In this document: piece by piece, positions 47,132-57,413 of the stretch
Layout of the letters: each line of letters opens with the position of its first letter
Position numbering within the stretch: the first letter of the stretch is position 1
Assembly: GCA_945948515.1 (NCBI GenBank)
Contig: CAMFBH010000003.1
Location: forward strand, 1 to 64,000
From: an uncultured Clostridia bacterium
GTDB lineage: Bacteria > Bacillota > Clostridia > Oscillospirales > Acutalibacteraceae
Length of the DNA: 64,000 bases
Reading direction: 5' to 3'
Position numbers and translations under genes: made by a program
Notes under the pieces: model-generated
The model's input: the letters and a program-made list of their open reading frames with translations, nothing else
Databases searched by the model: none
Told to the model about the DNA's origin: nothing

Positions 47132-50100
47132 ACAGCAGCAACATGCTATATATGCAAACGGCGGAAATATTCTTGTCAGCGCTGCGGCAGGTTCCGGAAA
47201 AACCGCCGTGCTTGTTGAGCGTGTTATTCAGAAAATTACGGGTAAAAATCCTGTTGATATTGACAAGCTTTTGGTAGTAACCTTCACAAATCTTGCCGCC
47301 GGAGAAATGAAAAGCAGAATTTATAAGGCGCTCAGTAAAAAACTTGAAGATGAACCGGGGAATATTAATCTTGTTCGACAGCAAACTCTTCTTGCAGGCG
47401 CAAAAATATGCACAATAGATTCATTTTGCATAAATTTTGTTAGAGAAAACAGCCATCTTCTCGGAATCAGAAGCGATTTTTCTATTTTAAATGAGTACGA
47501 CCTAAATGTTATTTATAATAATGCCTTTGAAAAAATCGCTGAAACAAAATACGAGCAGGCCGATAAGCATTTTTTAAGCCTTGTTGAAACTTTTTCAACA
47601 TTAAAGAATGATGCAAAGCTTTATGAAATTGTTTTATCTGTTTACAGATTCACTATGTCACAGGCTTTCTTTGATGCAAGCATTGAAAATCTCAAAGAAA
47701 TGTATAATCCTACTCTTGATATTCACGATACCCCTTGGTTTCTTGAAATAAAAAAAGAGGTAGAGGATATTTGTGATTATGCTTTTTCTTTGATTGATGA
47801 ATGCTCAAAAAACTTAGAATTTGCAGATGAATTATATGATAAATTTAACACAATGCTTGATTGCGACCGCAAAATCTTTGAGAATATTTCAAATAGTCTT
47901 GATGATTCGTGGGATAAATGCAGAGAAGCAGTTTTAATTGCTTCCTTTACAAGATTGCCTTCAAAGAAGAATTATAACAGTCCGTCTTCCGAAGCAATAA
48001 AGGAAATTAGAAACACATACAAAGCATTGATAAAAGATTTATCCGCTCTATTTTGTGTTAGTGAGAGTGAACACAAGAGCGATATGGAGTATCTTTATCC
48101 ATTGGTTTCGTGTTTATGCTCATTTATTATTGAATTTAAAAACGAGGTGCAAAACCTTTGTAATGAGGAAAACGCATATTCTTTTTCCGATATTGAGCAT
48201 TTTGCTCTCGATCTGCTTGCTGAATATAAAGACGGTGAAATTATAAGAACACCTCTTGCAAGTGAAATTGAAGGTCAGTTTGAAGAAATACTCGTTGATG
48301 AATATCAGGATACAAACGAAGCACAGGATTTGCTTTTTGCCATGCTTTCAAACGGTGAAAATCTCTTCATGGTAGGCGATGTTAAGCAAAGTATTTATAG
48401 GTTCAGACTTGCAATGCCTCAAATTTTTATGAAGAAAAATGAGTGCTTCTTGCCGTACGATGAAGAAAAACCGGAATTTCCTGCCAAAATTCTGCTTTCT
48501 AAGAATTTCAGAAGCAGAAAAGAAATTTGCAATTACATTAACTTCGTATTCTCACATGTTATGAGTAAGGACGCAGGTGAGGTTGATTATAACGACGATG
48601 AATATTTATACTGCGGTGCAGAATATGATGAATTTCAGAGTGAACCCGCAGTTGTTAAGTTAATAGACTGCGCCGCAAGTGAAAATTCAGATTCCGCAGA
48701 AGCATATGAAATTGCTTCATTAATTAAAGAAAAAATAGAAAGAGAAGAAATAGTTGAAGATAAAAACGGAAAAAGACCTATAACTTATTCAGATTTTGCA
48801 ATTCTTCTCAGAAGCGAAAAGCGTCACGCTGGAAAATACAGAGAAGTGCTCGAAGAGCAGGGAATACCCGTTGACAGTGCAAACAAGCTTGATTTATTTG
48901 AAAACAGTGAAATAATTCTTTTATTGTCTCTTTTAAGAATTATAGATAATCCGTCAAACGATATTGATCTGCTCACCGTTATGTCATCTGCATTATTCGG
49001 TTTCACTCCCGATGAGCTTTCACAGATGAGAATAAACCATCGAAACGGCACCTTTTATTCATGTGTTTTGAATTCATGTAATAGTAATGCTAAAACAAGT
49101 GAATTCCTTAATAAAATTGAAATACTTCGTAATATCAGCATTTCTTTCTCGGTTTCCTCTTTTATAAGATATGTGTTACGGGAAACATCATTTATTCCCA
49201 TAATACTTGCACTTGGAAACTCCGAGCAAAGAAAAGGAAACATTAATAAGTTTATATCTATTGCAAAAGCCTTTGATTCCGGAAAAAGCTGCGGTCTTAC
49301 TGCTTTTTTGAAATATATTGATAAAATAATTTCTTCTTCCGGCAGAATTGAGAGCGCTCAGTCCGGAGCATCTAATAACTGTGTAAAAATAATGAGCGTT
49401 CACAAATCTAAGGGACTCGAATTTCCTGTTTGTATTCTTGCAGGTGCAGCAAGAAAATACAATAAGGAAGACAGCAGAGCGAAGCTTCTTTTGAGCAATG
49501 AACTCGGCATTGGATTCAAAAGATATGATGAAGAACTTCTTTGCAGTTATCCAACATTGCCATATGTTGCTGTTAAGCTGTCAATCCGTAATGCAACCAT
49601 GTCGGAAAATCTGAGAGTTCTTTATGTTGCAATGACAAGAGCGAGGGAAAGTTTTATTTCTCTAAATTCATATCCCGACGTAAGCAAAAAGCTTGAAAGC
49701 TTGAAAAATAAGATTTCTAATGGGGTTATACACCCGTTTGTATGCAAAAAATTGCAGTCGGACAGTGAAATAATCCTTCTAAACTTGCTTCTTCACAAAT
49801 CACTCTATGAATCAAATGTTTTACCAAGTAGCGATTCGTTTATTGAATTACAAAATTATGTTGAAAACAGCAATTATGATTTCAATATTTCAATAAATTA
49901 TGTTCAAGCAGTAGATTGTGTGGCTACCCAACAGGAAAGTAGCACTATAATTGAAGAAAAATCTTTTAATGATTATGTTTTCAATATGCTTAAGCAAAGA
50001 ATTGAATACAATTATCCGTATTCCGAGCTTTCTAATATCAGCGCAAAAAGCGTTGCTTCAGAGCTTGACGAAAACGAGTTAAGTAATGATTTCTTTGCCT

Positions 50101-50633
50101 CAAGCAAGCCGGCATTCTTAAATGATGATAACAGCACGCTTGCCGAAAAAGGCAGTGCTATGCATGCTTTTATGCAGTTCTGTGATTATCAAAAATCAAA
50201 AGAGAATTTGATGGATGAAATCAAGCGTTTGACTGATAGTGCATTGCTGAATGAAAAACAGGCTGAAATCTTAAATATATCTGCTCTGACTCAATTTTTT
50301 GAAAGCAATTTTGCAAGCAGGATTTTCAGCGCAGATAAGATTTACAGGGAAATAAAGGTTTTCTCGTTTGTTAAACCCGACTGCGAGATAGATGATGATT
50401 CAAAAGTATTAGTTCAGGGAATTGCAGACTGTGTTTTCGAGGAAAACGGAAATCTTATTCTTGTTGATTACAAAACCGACAAGGTTAAATCAGAGCAAGA
50501 GCTTTTAGATAGGTACAAAAGGCAAATTGAATTTTATAAATACGCTGTTTCTAAAACATTGAAAAAAGAAGTCAGCGAGTGTTATTTATACTCATTTTAT
50601 CTTGCAAAAAGCTGTAAATATAAAGATTTTTAA
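47115..50633 (+). CDS. addA: AddA helicase-nuclease subunit
   Basis: UvrD-like helicase with a C-terminal nuclease domain, 1172 residues. The Walker A is SAAAGSGKTAVLVERV, Walker B ILVDEYQDTN, motif III GDVKQSIYRFR, helicase motif V KIMSVHKSKGLEFP and motif VI VAMTRARE. The nuclease motif LVDYKTDKV and downstream QIEFY are present near the end. Start ATG 47115 is chosen because AGAGGAG precedes it; the frame extends to 47001 but that overlaps addB throughout and has no ribosome site. It lacks a visible downstream terminator. Confidence 0.96.
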   Translation: MPEWTKQQQHAIYANGGNILVSAAAGSGKTAVLVERVIQKITGKNPVDIDKLLVVTFTNLAAGEMKSRIYKALSKKLEDEPGNINLVRQQTLLAGAKICTIDSFCINFVRENSHLLGIRSDFSILNEYDLNVIYNNAFEKIAETKYEQADKHFLSLVETFSTLKNDAKLYEIVLSVYRFTMSQAFFDASIENLKEMYNPTLDIHDTPWFLEIKKEVEDICDYAFSLIDECSKNLEFADELYDKFNTMLDCDRKIFENISNSLDDSWDKCREAVLIASFTRLPSKKNYNSPSSEAIKEIRNTYKALIKDLSALFCVSESEHKSDMEYLYPLVSCLCSFIIEFKNEVQNLCNEENAYSFSDIEHFALDLLAEYKDGEIIRTPLASEIEGQFEEILVDEYQDTNEAQDLLFAMLSNGENLFMVGDVKQSIYRFRLAMPQIFMKKNECFLPYDEEKPEFPAKILLSKNFRSRKEICNYINFVFSHVMSKDAGEVDYNDDEYLYCGAEYDEFQSEPAVVKLIDCAASENSDSAEAYEIASLIKEKIEREEIVEDKNGKRPITYSDFAILLRSEKRHAGKYREVLEEQGIPVDSANKLDLFENSEIILLLSLLRIIDNPSNDIDLLTVMSSALFGFTPDELSQMRINHRNGTFYSCVLNSCNSNAKTSEFLNKIEILRNISISFSVSSFIRYVLRETSFIPIILALGNSEQRKGNINKFISIAKAFDSGKSCGLTAFLKYIDKIISSSGRIESAQSGASNNCVKIMSVHKSKGLEFPVCILAGAARKYNKEDSRAKLLLSNELGIGFKRYDEELLCSYPTLPYVAVKLSIRNATMSENLRVLYVAMTRARESFISLNSYPDVSKKLESLKNKISNGVIHPFVCKKLQSDSEIILLNLLLHKSLYESNVLPSSDSFIELQNYVENSNYDFNISINYVQAVDCVATQQESSTIIEEKSFNDYVFNMLKQRIEYNYPYSELSNISAKSVASELDENELSNDFFASSKPAFLNDDNSTLAEKGSAMHAFMQFCDYQKSKENLMDEIKRLTDSALLNEKQAEILNISALTQFFESNFASRIFSADKIYREIKVFSFVKPDCEIDDDSKVLVQGIADCVFEENGNLILVDYKTDKVKSEQELLDRYKRQIEFYKYAVSKTLKKEVSECYLYSFYLAKSCKYKDF

Positions 50634-50641
50634 AAAAATAC

Positions 50642-50670
50642 TTGCATTTTTTATTACTATGTGGTAGTAT
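50642..50670 (+). promoter_or_regulatory. Promoter of rpmE
   Basis: TTGCAT (50642-50647), 17-base spacer, TAGTAT (50665-50670) preceded by TGG, an extended -10. It lies about 40 bases before rpmE. Confidence 0.7.
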
Positions 50671-50710
50671 ATCTAAGCATTATGACTTTAATCCAAAGAG
50701 GTGAATTTTA

Positions 50711-50914
50711 ATGAAAGACGGACTTCATCCCAATTACGAAACTTGTACTGTTAAGTGCGCTTGCGGTGCAACCTTTGAAACAAAGAGCACTAAAGGCGAT
50801 ATGAAAGTTGATATCTGCTCAAAATGCCATCCTTTCTTCACCGGCAAGCAGAAACTTGTTGACACAGGCGGTCGTGTTGACAGATTCAACAGAAGATTTG
50901 CTAAAAAAGGCTGA
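50711..50914 (+). CDS. rpmE: 50S ribosomal protein L31, zinc form
   Basis: A 67-residue ribosomal protein L31. It keeps the zinc-binding Cys16 and Cys18 (KCACGATF) and Cys36/Cys39 (CSKCHPFF), so this is the zinc-containing C+ form, not the zinc-free paralogue. It ends with [13 protein letters not shown], a family motif. It has its own promoter and terminator. Confidence 0.97.
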   Translation: MKDGLHPNYETCTVKCACGATFETKSTKGDMKVDICSKCHPFFTGKQKLVDTGGRVDRFNRRFAKKG

Positions 50915-50923
50915 TTTAATTCA

Positions 50924-50961
50924 ATGGCAGCGTAAGAAATGCTTACGCTGCCATGTTTTTT
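50924..50961 (+). terminator. Terminator after rpmE
   Basis: Thirteen-pair stem ATGGCAGCGTAAG / CTTACGCTGCCAT (50924-50936, 50942-50954) with an AAATG loop, followed by GTTTTTTA. Confidence 0.92.
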
Positions 50962-50970
50962 AGGTGTTTT

Positions 50971-51591
50971 ATGAAAGAGTATGTTACAGTTGAAAGGGAA
51001 GCTTCAGCAGAATTCATTGAGCGTAAATCAAGATTTATAGGCTATGTAAAACCTGTTTCAACTCAGGATGAGGCAACTGCTTTTATTTCTGAAATTAAGT
51101 CAAAGCATTGGGATGCTACCCATAATGTTAGCGCCTATGTTTTAAAGGAGAATAATATTCAGCGTTGCAGTGATGACGGTGAACCGAGCGGAACAGCAGG
51201 CGTACCAGTTCTTGATGTTCTTTTAAAATCGAATGTTGTTAACGCCTGTGTGGTTGTTACAAGATATTTCGGCGGTGTTCTGCTTGGCGCAGGTGGACTT
51301 GTAAGAGCCTATTCTCATGGCTCTAAAATTGCTCTTGAAGCAGGAAACATAATAACAATGGCGCCTTGCTCAATTTTGAGCGTTAATGTTTCCTACGGAT
51401 TTTACGATAAGCTTTGCAATATTTTAAAGGATTTTAACTGCAATATATCAGATACTGTTTTTTCTGAAAATGTTTCAGTAGTTTTCAGCATTAAAGCTGA
51501 TGTAGAGGAATTGTTTTGCGAAAAGCTTTTTGATGCAAGCAACGGCATGTATTCAGCACAAAAAATAGGAGAAAAATTTGCAAAAATATAA
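50971..51591 (+). CDS. YigZ/IMPACT family protein
   Basis: A 206-residue member of the YigZ (UPF0029/IMPACT) family. The N-terminal domain has IERKSRFIGYVKPVSTQDEA, KHWDATHNVSAY, SDDGEPSGTAGVPVLDVL and VVVTRYFGGVLLGAGGLVRAY; a C-terminal DUF1949 domain follows. Eukaryotic IMPACT modulates the Gcn2 kinase; the bacterial role is not defined. ATG 50971 is used, with TAGGTG nearby. It starts ten bases after the rpmE terminator. Confidence 0.93.
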   Translation: MKEYVTVEREASAEFIERKSRFIGYVKPVSTQDEATAFISEIKSKHWDATHNVSAYVLKENNIQRCSDDGEPSGTAGVPVLDVLLKSNVVNACVVVTRYFGGVLLGAGGLVRAYSHGSKIALEAGNIITMAPCSILSVNVSYGFYDKLCNILKDFNCNISDTVFSENVSVVFSIKADVEELFCEKLFDASNGMYSAQKIGEKFAKI

Positions 51592-51592
51592 A

Positions 51593-51624
51593 CGGCTTTC
51601 TACAAATTAAGAAAGCCGCATTTA
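51593..51624. terminator. Weak bidirectional hairpin between YigZ and phosphoesterase genes
   Basis: Nine-pair stem CGGCTTTCT / AGAAAGCCG (51593-51601, 51610-51618) with a loop ACAAATTA. T-rich sequence is on both sides, more so for the minus strand (TTTATATTTTT). It lies between convergent genes. Confidence 0.65.
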
Positions 51625-51625
51625 T

Positions 51626-52459
51626 TTATCCTGTGATATTTATCACAACTATTTCCGGATGATTAAACAGTCTTAAAGGAAATTCCGAATTTCCGATACC
51701 TCTGCTGATAATTAATTTGGGTCTTGTTCCGTGTTCTCCTCTTGCATACTTCGGAAATAGTCCCTGACCGGGCGCAAGAACAGGTCCGATAAAAGGAAGT
51801 ATGAATTGTCCTCCGTGTGCGTGACCGGAAAGCTGTAAATCAAAATCGTATTGACTGTAATTCATTTCCTTTACCAATTCAAAATTTTCCGGATAATGAC
51901 TTAAAACAACCTTAAAGCCGTCTTTTTTCAAAAACTCATCAAAATACGGAGTCATATTTTGATAGACAAATGTTCCTTTTTTTCTTGCCTTATAGTCTTC
52001 GAAATTAGCTTGATTTTCGTCAAGTCCTAATATTACAAAAGAGTTGCCGTTTATATCAGTGCATGTTGTTTCATTTAATAACACATTAAAGCCGCAATCT
52101 TTAAGACTATTCATTATTTCGTTAAACTCTTCAAGCCGTCTTTCGTGATTGCCAGTTACATAATATACAGGAGCAATTTTGCAAAGCTCTTTTGCATATT
52201 CAAACATTTTCTCTTTATTTTTTGCATGGTCATTAATAAAATCACCCGTTATAAAAATAACATTTGGATTGATTTGAGACAGCTTTTTAATAACCTGTGG
52301 CTTCGGTGAAGAATGAAAGTCTGACAAGTGAACTGCTTTAAGATTACTTGTTATTTCTTTTGAAGCAATTTGATACTCCGTTATATCAAGCTTATTATTT
52401 TGAAGATAGCAAAAAGCAAAGATTATTGCTATTAATATCAATATTAAAAATACTATCAA
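51626..52459 (-). CDS. Membrane-anchored metallophosphoesterase (YkuE-like)
   Basis: A calcineurin-like phosphoesterase of 277 residues. An N-terminal hydrophobic helix (about 1-18) anchors it in the membrane. Metal-site motifs appear in order: LSDFHSS, GDFIND, GNHERR, LSHYPENF and GHAHGGQF. Related Bacillus YkuE is a secreted, cell-wall-associated metallophosphoesterase. Start is a TTG at 52459, with AGAAGG upstream. A TTGACT -35 lies at 52512-52517 with two possible -10 boxes. Confidence 0.9.
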   Translation of the reverse strand: MIVFLILILIAIIFAFCYLQNNKLDITEYQIASKEITSNLKAVHLSDFHSSPKPQVIKKLSQINPNVIFITGDFINDHAKNKEKMFEYAKELCKIAPVYYVTGNHERRLEEFNEIMNSLKDCGFNVLLNETTCTDINGNSFVILGLDENQANFEDYKARKKGTFVYQNMTPYFDEFLKKDGFKVVLSHYPENFELVKEMNYSQYDFDLQLSGHAHGGQFILPFIGPVLAPGQGLFPKYARGEHGTRPKLIISRGIGNSEFPLRLFNHPEIVVINITG

Positions 52460-52600
52460 AACTAACCTTCTTTCTAATTGTTAATTATAGAATATATTTT
52501 TTGGCATAATTAGTCAAGAATAATAATTTTAATAAAAATAAAGGAAATATGCATAAAATTGCGTATAAAGTAAAAGAATTAGTGGTAAAGGGGTATTTTA
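52460..52600. promoter_or_regulatory. Divergent intergenic region between the phosphoesterase and dgt
   Basis: 141 bases of very A/T-rich sequence. On the minus strand TTGACT (52512-52517) can pair with TATATT at 15 bases or, less well, with the perfect TATAAT at 52484-52489 at 22 bases; neither spacing is ideal. On the + strand I see no convincing promoter for dgt, only GGGG-type site AAAGGGG at 52586-52592. Confidence 0.4.
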
Positions 52601-53602
52601 TTGGAATTTTGCATTAGAGAACAAACAGAATTAAATGAGAAAAAAATACTCTCTCCAAAAGCTTGCCTTGCTTCAAATTCATTAGGACGCGATATTGTGG
52701 AAGAACCGTGCTCTGTCAGAACATGCTTTCAAAGAGACAGGGACAGAATTATTCATTCACAGGCATTTCGTAGATTAAAGCATAAAACCCAGGTGTTTCT
52801 CGCACCGACCGGTGATCATTACAGAACAAGGCTTACTCATACTCTTGAGGTTTCTCAGATTGCACGAACCATTGCAAGAGCACTTGCTCTAAATGAGGAC
52901 CTAACAGAAGCCATTGCCCTCGGACATGATTTGGGTCATACTCCTTTCGGACACGCCGGAGAAAGAGCCTTGAACAGCCTCAGCGGTTGCTCATTTACTC
53001 ATTATGAACAGAGTGTACGCGTGGTTGAAAGGCTCGAAAAAGAGGGAAAAGGGTTAAATCTTACAAAAGAGGTCAGAAACGGTATTCTTTGTCACACAAG
53101 AGGTGAAAACGCTTTTACCCTTGAGGGTCAAATAATCAGAATTGCCGACAAAATTGCATACATAAATCACGATATTGACGATGCTATCCGTGCAGGAGTT
53201 ATGGCTGAGGAGGATATTCCGCTTGAACTTCGCATGAAGCTCGGTATGACAAAATCGCAAAGAATAAATAATATGGTTTTAAATGTTATTGAAAACAGCG
53301 ATAACGAAATTCTTATGAGTAACGATTTTTATGAAGCGTTTAAAGAGCTTCATGATTTTATGTTTGTTGCAGTTTACACTAATCCTGTTTGCAAGAGTGA
53401 AGAGAAAAAAGCAGTTGAAATGCTTAAAAATATATATTCCTATTATATTAATAAACCGGACGAGCTTCCTGCGGATTTTAAAATTATTGCAGAGCAGGAT
53501 GGAATTGAAAGAGCAATATGCGATTATATAGCCGGTATGAGTGATAATTATGCGCTTAAAATTTTTAATCAGCTGTTTGTTCCTCTTTGCTGGATTGAAT
53601 AA
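52601..53602 (+). CDS. dgt: Deoxyguanosinetriphosphate triphosphohydrolase-like protein
   Basis: HD-domain dNTPase of 333 residues that removes triphosphate from dGTP or other dNTPs. The HD metal and dNTP motifs are HSQAFRRLKHKTQVF, RTRLTHTLEVSQIARTIARAL and ALGHDLGHTPFGHAGE. The start is TTG 52601; the first two residues precede FCIREQTELNEK. It is the first gene of the dnaG-rpoD unit, an arrangement common in Clostridia. Strict dGTP specificity is not implied by the sequence. Confidence 0.95.
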   Translation: MEFCIREQTELNEKKILSPKACLASNSLGRDIVEEPCSVRTCFQRDRDRIIHSQAFRRLKHKTQVFLAPTGDHYRTRLTHTLEVSQIARTIARALALNEDLTEAIALGHDLGHTPFGHAGERALNSLSGCSFTHYEQSVRVVERLEKEGKGLNLTKEVRNGILCHTRGENAFTLEGQIIRIADKIAYINHDIDDAIRAGVMAEEDIPLELRMKLGMTKSQRINNMVLNVIENSDNEILMSNDFYEAFKELHDFMFVAVYTNPVCKSEEKKAVEMLKNIYSYYINKPDELPADFKIIAEQDGIERAICDYIAGMSDNYALKIFNQLFVPLCWIE

Positions 53603-53636
53603 TTATATTGCCGGATGATTGAAAGGAGTTGATGTT

Positions 53637-55391
53637 ATGGCTTTTCCGGAGCAGTTTCTTACCGAATTAATGCTCAAAACCGATATTGAAGATTTGATTT
53701 CTTCTTATGTAACGCTGAGAAAGCGCGGAAATACCTTAGTCGGACTTTGTCCTTTCCATAACGAAAAAACTCCTTCTTTTACAGTATATCCGCAAACACA
53801 GTCGTTTTACTGCTTTGGCTGCGGAGCAGGCGGAGACGCAGTCACATTTATTAAGTCTATTGAAAATTTAGATTATGTTGATGCCGTAGGACTTCTTGCA
53901 CAGCGTGCAGGAATGAGTATGCCGCGCGAGGATTATCATGTTGACAATTCTCTTTCTAAAAAACGAAGAAGAATTTTAGAGACAAACAGAGAAGCAGCAA
54001 GGTTTTATCATTCATATCTTATGAGCGGTGAAGGAAAAGAAGCTCTTGAATATTATCACAACCGAAAGATCACCGATAGAACAATAACTAAATTCGGATT
54101 GGGGTACGCTCCTAAAGAATGGGATTCTCTTTTAAAGCATTTAAAATCTAAGGGCTTTTCAATATCGGAAATGGTTGATGCAGGTCTTGTAAAACAGAAC
54201 TCAAAGGGCTACTATGATATGTTCATTAACCGTGTAATGACACCTATTATAGATGTTAAGGGAAATGTTATCGCTTTCGGCGGAAGAGTTCTTGACGATT
54301 CCAAGCCAAAATATATCAATACCGGAGAAACTCTTGTTTATAAAAAAACAAATGAGCTTTTTGGTTTGAATTTTGCAAAGGAAAGTAAAGAAAACAGCCT
54401 TATTCTCTGTGAGGGATATATGGATGTTATCGCAATGCATCAAGCCGGATTTGATAATGCCGTTGCAGGATGCGGTACGGCTCTTACGCCTGAACAAATA
54501 AAGTTAATCAGCAGATATTCAGATGAGGTTATTCTTATTTACGACTCCGATGAAGCCGGTCAAAAAGCTTTATCAAAAGCGCTTCGACTGTTTAAAAATA
54601 CAACAATGAAAATCAAGGTTCCTGTTTTGAGCGGAGGAAAAGACCCAGATGAAATAATCAGAACCTACGGTCGTGATAAATTTAAGGGTATGCTTGACGG
54701 CGCTGCAAACGATACTGATTTCGCTATTTTAAAGCTCAGAGAAAAATACAATCTTTCAACTACTCAGGGAAAAATTGATTTTTTGAATGATGTAATAAAA
54801 ATTCTTGCAGACCTTTCTCCGATAGAGCAGGATATCTACACATCCCGACTTGCGGAAGAGCTTGGTGTTGATAAGCAAAACATTAAACTTCAGTTAAGTA
54901 ATTACGAAAAAAGTAATAATAGAACACAAAAAAGAAAAGAATACACAAAAGCAGTTTCCGACAGTGTCAGAAACAACATACGCATTGAATATGATACAGG
55001 ATTGCCTATTAAGCTTGTTAAAGCGGAGGAATCACTCACAGGTTTATTAATAGCATTTCCTGAATGTATTAAATGCATGAACGGTATAATTGCGGAAGAT
55101 TTTTCTACTCCTGTTGTAAAGCAGGCAGTTAAAATTATTTTGGACAGAAATGAGCAAGGGCTTGATTTCGGCTTGTACTCATTTGCGGACAAGCTAAGCG
55201 AAAGCGAAATGAATAAGCTTTCCGAAATGGTTGCAAAAGCTTCTTTAAATCAAAATCCTACAGCAGAATGTAAAGACTGTATTTCTGTCATAAAAAACGA
55301 GAAATCAAAGCTTAATTTCAGTAAAAAAGAAGAAGTTTCGGATGAAGAATTCAGAAATTTCTTTAAAAACAATAAGCAAAGCAAATCATAA
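53637..55391 (+). CDS. dnaG: DNA primase
   Basis: Synthesises RNA primers for replication. The CHC2 zinc finger spans [11 protein letters not shown] to [11 protein letters not shown] near residues 40-63; the TOPRIM domain has [17 protein letters not shown] and [12 protein letters not shown]; and a C-terminal helicase-binding domain follows. ATG 53637 is selected as it follows AAAGGAG; an in-frame ATG at 53619 precedes it without a site. Length 584 residues. It is 34 bases after dgt and overlaps rpoD by one base if the first rpoD ATG is used. Confidence 0.98.
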   Translation: MAFPEQFLTELMLKTDIEDLISSYVTLRKRGNTLVGLCPFHNEKTPSFTVYPQTQSFYCFGCGAGGDAVTFIKSIENLDYVDAVGLLAQRAGMSMPREDYHVDNSLSKKRRRILETNREAARFYHSYLMSGEGKEALEYYHNRKITDRTITKFGLGYAPKEWDSLLKHLKSKGFSISEMVDAGLVKQNSKGYYDMFINRVMTPIIDVKGNVIAFGGRVLDDSKPKYINTGETLVYKKTNELFGLNFAKESKENSLILCEGYMDVIAMHQAGFDNAVAGCGTALTPEQIKLISRYSDEVILIYDSDEAGQKALSKALRLFKNTTMKIKVPVLSGGKDPDEIIRTYGRDKFKGMLDGAANDTDFAILKLREKYNLSTTQGKIDFLNDVIKILADLSPIEQDIYTSRLAEELGVDKQNIKLQLSNYEKSNNRTQKRKEYTKAVSDSVRNNIRIEYDTGLPIKLVKAEESLTGLLIAFPECIKCMNGIIAEDFSTPVVKQAVKIILDRNEQGLDFGLYSFADKLSESEMNKLSEMVAKASLNQNPTAECKDCISVIKNEKSKLNFSKKEEVSDEEFRNFFKNNKQSKS

Positions 55392-55408
55392 TGAATGAGG
55401 AGAATTCG

Positions 55409-56539
55409 ATGGAAAAAATCAACTTTATGCCACCGGCACCTGTAAGCGAGGAAAAGAAAAACGCGGCATTTAAAAAGCTTGTTGAAAAGGGAAAGGCTGC
55501 AGGTCATTTAACCGCTCAGGAAATTGACAATCTTATCGTTGAGCTTGATCTTGATGTGGACGAGCTTGAAAAATTAAATGATATAATTGAAAGTGCAAAC
55601 ATAGGAATAGTTGACGATTTCTCGGCAGAAACGCTCGACGGTATTACTCTTGAAGTTGACCTTCCTAAGGAAACGGATGCCGCTGAAACCGTTGCAGTTA
55701 ATGAAAATGCCGCAATGGATGATCCTGTTAAGGTGTATTTGAAAGAGATCGGACGAGTACCTCTTTTAACTCCGGAAGAGGAAATAGAGCTTGCAATCAG
55801 AATATCAGAGGATGATGAAAAAGCAAAGCAAAGACTTGCTGAAGCAAATCTCCGTCTGGTTGTTTCAATAGCAAAGCGCTATGTCGGCAGAGGTATGCAG
55901 TTCCTTGATTTAATTCAAGAGGGAAATCTCGGCTTAATTAAAGCCGTTGATAAGTTTGATTACACAAAGGGATTTAAGTTCTCTACCTATGCAACATGGT
56001 GGATAAGACAGGCAATAACAAGAGCGATTGCAGACCAGGCAAGAACTATAAGAATACCTGTTCATATGGTTGAAACAATAAACAAAGTTAAAAAAGCAAA
56101 CAGTCAGCTTCTCCATCAGAACGGTAGAGAGCCCACACCCGACGAAATCTCCGAATTTCTTGAAATGCCTGTTGATAAGGTAAGAGAAATTCTAAGAGTT
56201 GCGCAGGAGCCCGTTTCTCTTGAAACTCCGATAGGTGAGGAGGAGGACAGCCATCTTGGTGATTTCATTCCTGATGATGACGCGCTCGCTCCTGCTGATG
56301 CGGCTTCCATGAGCCTTTTAAAGGAACAGCTTGCCGATGTATTAAAAACTTTAACTCCCAGAGAGGAAAAGGTATTGTCACTTCGTTTCGGTCTAGAGGA
56401 CGGCAATCCGAAAACACTTGAGGAAGTTGGTAAAGAATTTAATGTTACCCGTGAGCGTATTCGTCAAATTGAGGCTAAAGCGCTCAGAAAGCTTCGCCAC
56501 CCTTCAAGAAGTAAAAAATTAAAGGATTTTCTCGATTAA
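55409..56539 (+). CDS. rpoD: RNA polymerase housekeeping sigma factor
   Basis: Principal sigma-70 family factor (SigA), 376 residues. Regions 1.2 through 4.2 are recognisable: [79 protein letters not shown], and the C-terminal helix-turn-helix [21 protein letters not shown] prefer ATG 55409, which follows TGAGGAG by the right distance, over ATG 55391. This is the usual dnaG-rpoD pair; a DUF896 gene follows after two bases. Confidence 0.99.
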   Translation: MEKINFMPPAPVSEEKKNAAFKKLVEKGKAAGHLTAQEIDNLIVELDLDVDELEKLNDIIESANIGIVDDFSAETLDGITLEVDLPKETDAAETVAVNENAAMDDPVKVYLKEIGRVPLLTPEEEIELAIRISEDDEKAKQRLAEANLRLVVSIAKRYVGRGMQFLDLIQEGNLGLIKAVDKFDYTKGFKFSTYATWWIRQAITRAIADQARTIRIPVHMVETINKVKKANSQLLHQNGREPTPDEISEFLEMPVDKVREILRVAQEPVSLETPIGEEEDSHLGDFIPDDDALAPADAASMSLLKEQLADVLKTLTPREEKVLSLRFGLEDGNPKTLEEVGKEFNVTRERIRQIEAKALRKLRHPSRSKKLKDFLD

Positions 56540-56541
56540 TT

Positions 56542-56751
56542 ATGGATAAGGAAAAAATAGACAGGATTAATGAGCTTGCAAAAAAATCTAAGCTTCAGGA
56601 ATTAACCGAAGAAGAAAAAGCTGAACAGGCTAAGCTTCGCAGAGAGTACATTGATTCTTATAAGCGAAGTTTAATTGGTCAGCTTGAAAATACATATTAT
56701 ATTGATGAGCACGGAAGAAAGAAAAAGGTTGAGCGGAAAGGGAAAAAATGA
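56542..56751 (+). CDS. DUF896 family protein (YnzC-like)
   Basis: A 69-residue helical protein of the DUF896/UPF0291 group. It starts DKEKIDRINELAKKSKLQEL and contains EEKAEQAKLRREYIDSYKRS, both family features. Function unknown; Bacillus members form helical hairpins. It sits between rpoD and tmk and ends with an overlap of four bases with tmk. Confidence 0.92.
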   Translation: MDKEKIDRINELAKKSKLQELTEEEKAEQAKLRREYIDSYKRSLIGQLENTYYIDEHGRKKKVERKGKK

Positions 56752-57410
56752 GTAAGCTTATAATTATTGAAGGTCTTGACGGTAGCGGAAAATCAACGCA
56801 AATTGAAAAGCTTTATGATTATTTCTGCAAAAACAGTATTTCTTGCAGAAAAATAAAGCTTCCCGATTATAATTCTCCTTCCAGCACTCTTGTTAATATG
56901 TATCTCTGCGGTAAATTCGGAAGTAATCCGTCAGATGTTAATGCTTATGCCGCAGGTTCATTTTATGCAGTTGACAGATATGCTTCATTTAAACTTGACT
57001 GGGAGAAGGACTATATTAGCAAAGATGTTGTTCTTGCAGACAGATATGCAACCTCCAATTCAATTTATCAAATGGAAAAAATTGAAGAAGAAAATTGGGA
57101 TGAGTATCTTGAATGGAGTGCTGATTTTGAATATAACAAAATTGGTATTCCGAAACCCGATATTGTTATCTATTTGGACATGCCTATTGAAATTTCACAG
57201 AAGCTTATGAGTGAAAGGTACAGTGGCGATGAAAGTAAAAAGGATGTTCATGAGGTTAATGTTGATTTTCTGAATAAATGCAGAAAAAGCGCATTATATA
57301 CTGCAAAAAAACAGAATTGGTTTGTAGTTTCCTGTTCAGATGGTGAAAATCCGAGATCTGTTAATGATATACACAACGAAATTGTTGAGATAATTAAAGA
57401 GGAAATATAG
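56748..57410 (+). CDS. tmk: Thymidylate kinase, divergent form
   Basis: Phosphorylates dTMP to dTDP. The P-loop is EGLDGSGKSTQ, the DRY motif ADRYATSNSIYQ and the lid region ERYSGDESKKDVHE. The overall length of 220 residues fits the family. Compared with typical Tmk (DRYxxSxxAYQ) several positions differ, so it is a divergent member. It overlaps DUF896 by four bases and a DUF2156 gene follows after 3 bases. In many Firmicutes tmk is near holB; here it is downstream of rpoD instead. Confidence 0.88.
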   Translation: MSKLIIIEGLDGSGKSTQIEKLYDYFCKNSISCRKIKLPDYNSPSSTLVNMYLCGKFGSNPSDVNAYAAGSFYAVDRYASFKLDWEKDYISKDVVLADRYATSNSIYQMEKIEEENWDEYLEWSADFEYNKIGIPKPDIVIYLDMPIEISQKLMSERYSGDESKKDVHEVNVDFLNKCRKSALYTAKKQNWFVVSCSDGENPRSVNDIHNEIVEIIKEEI

Positions 57411-57413
57411 TTT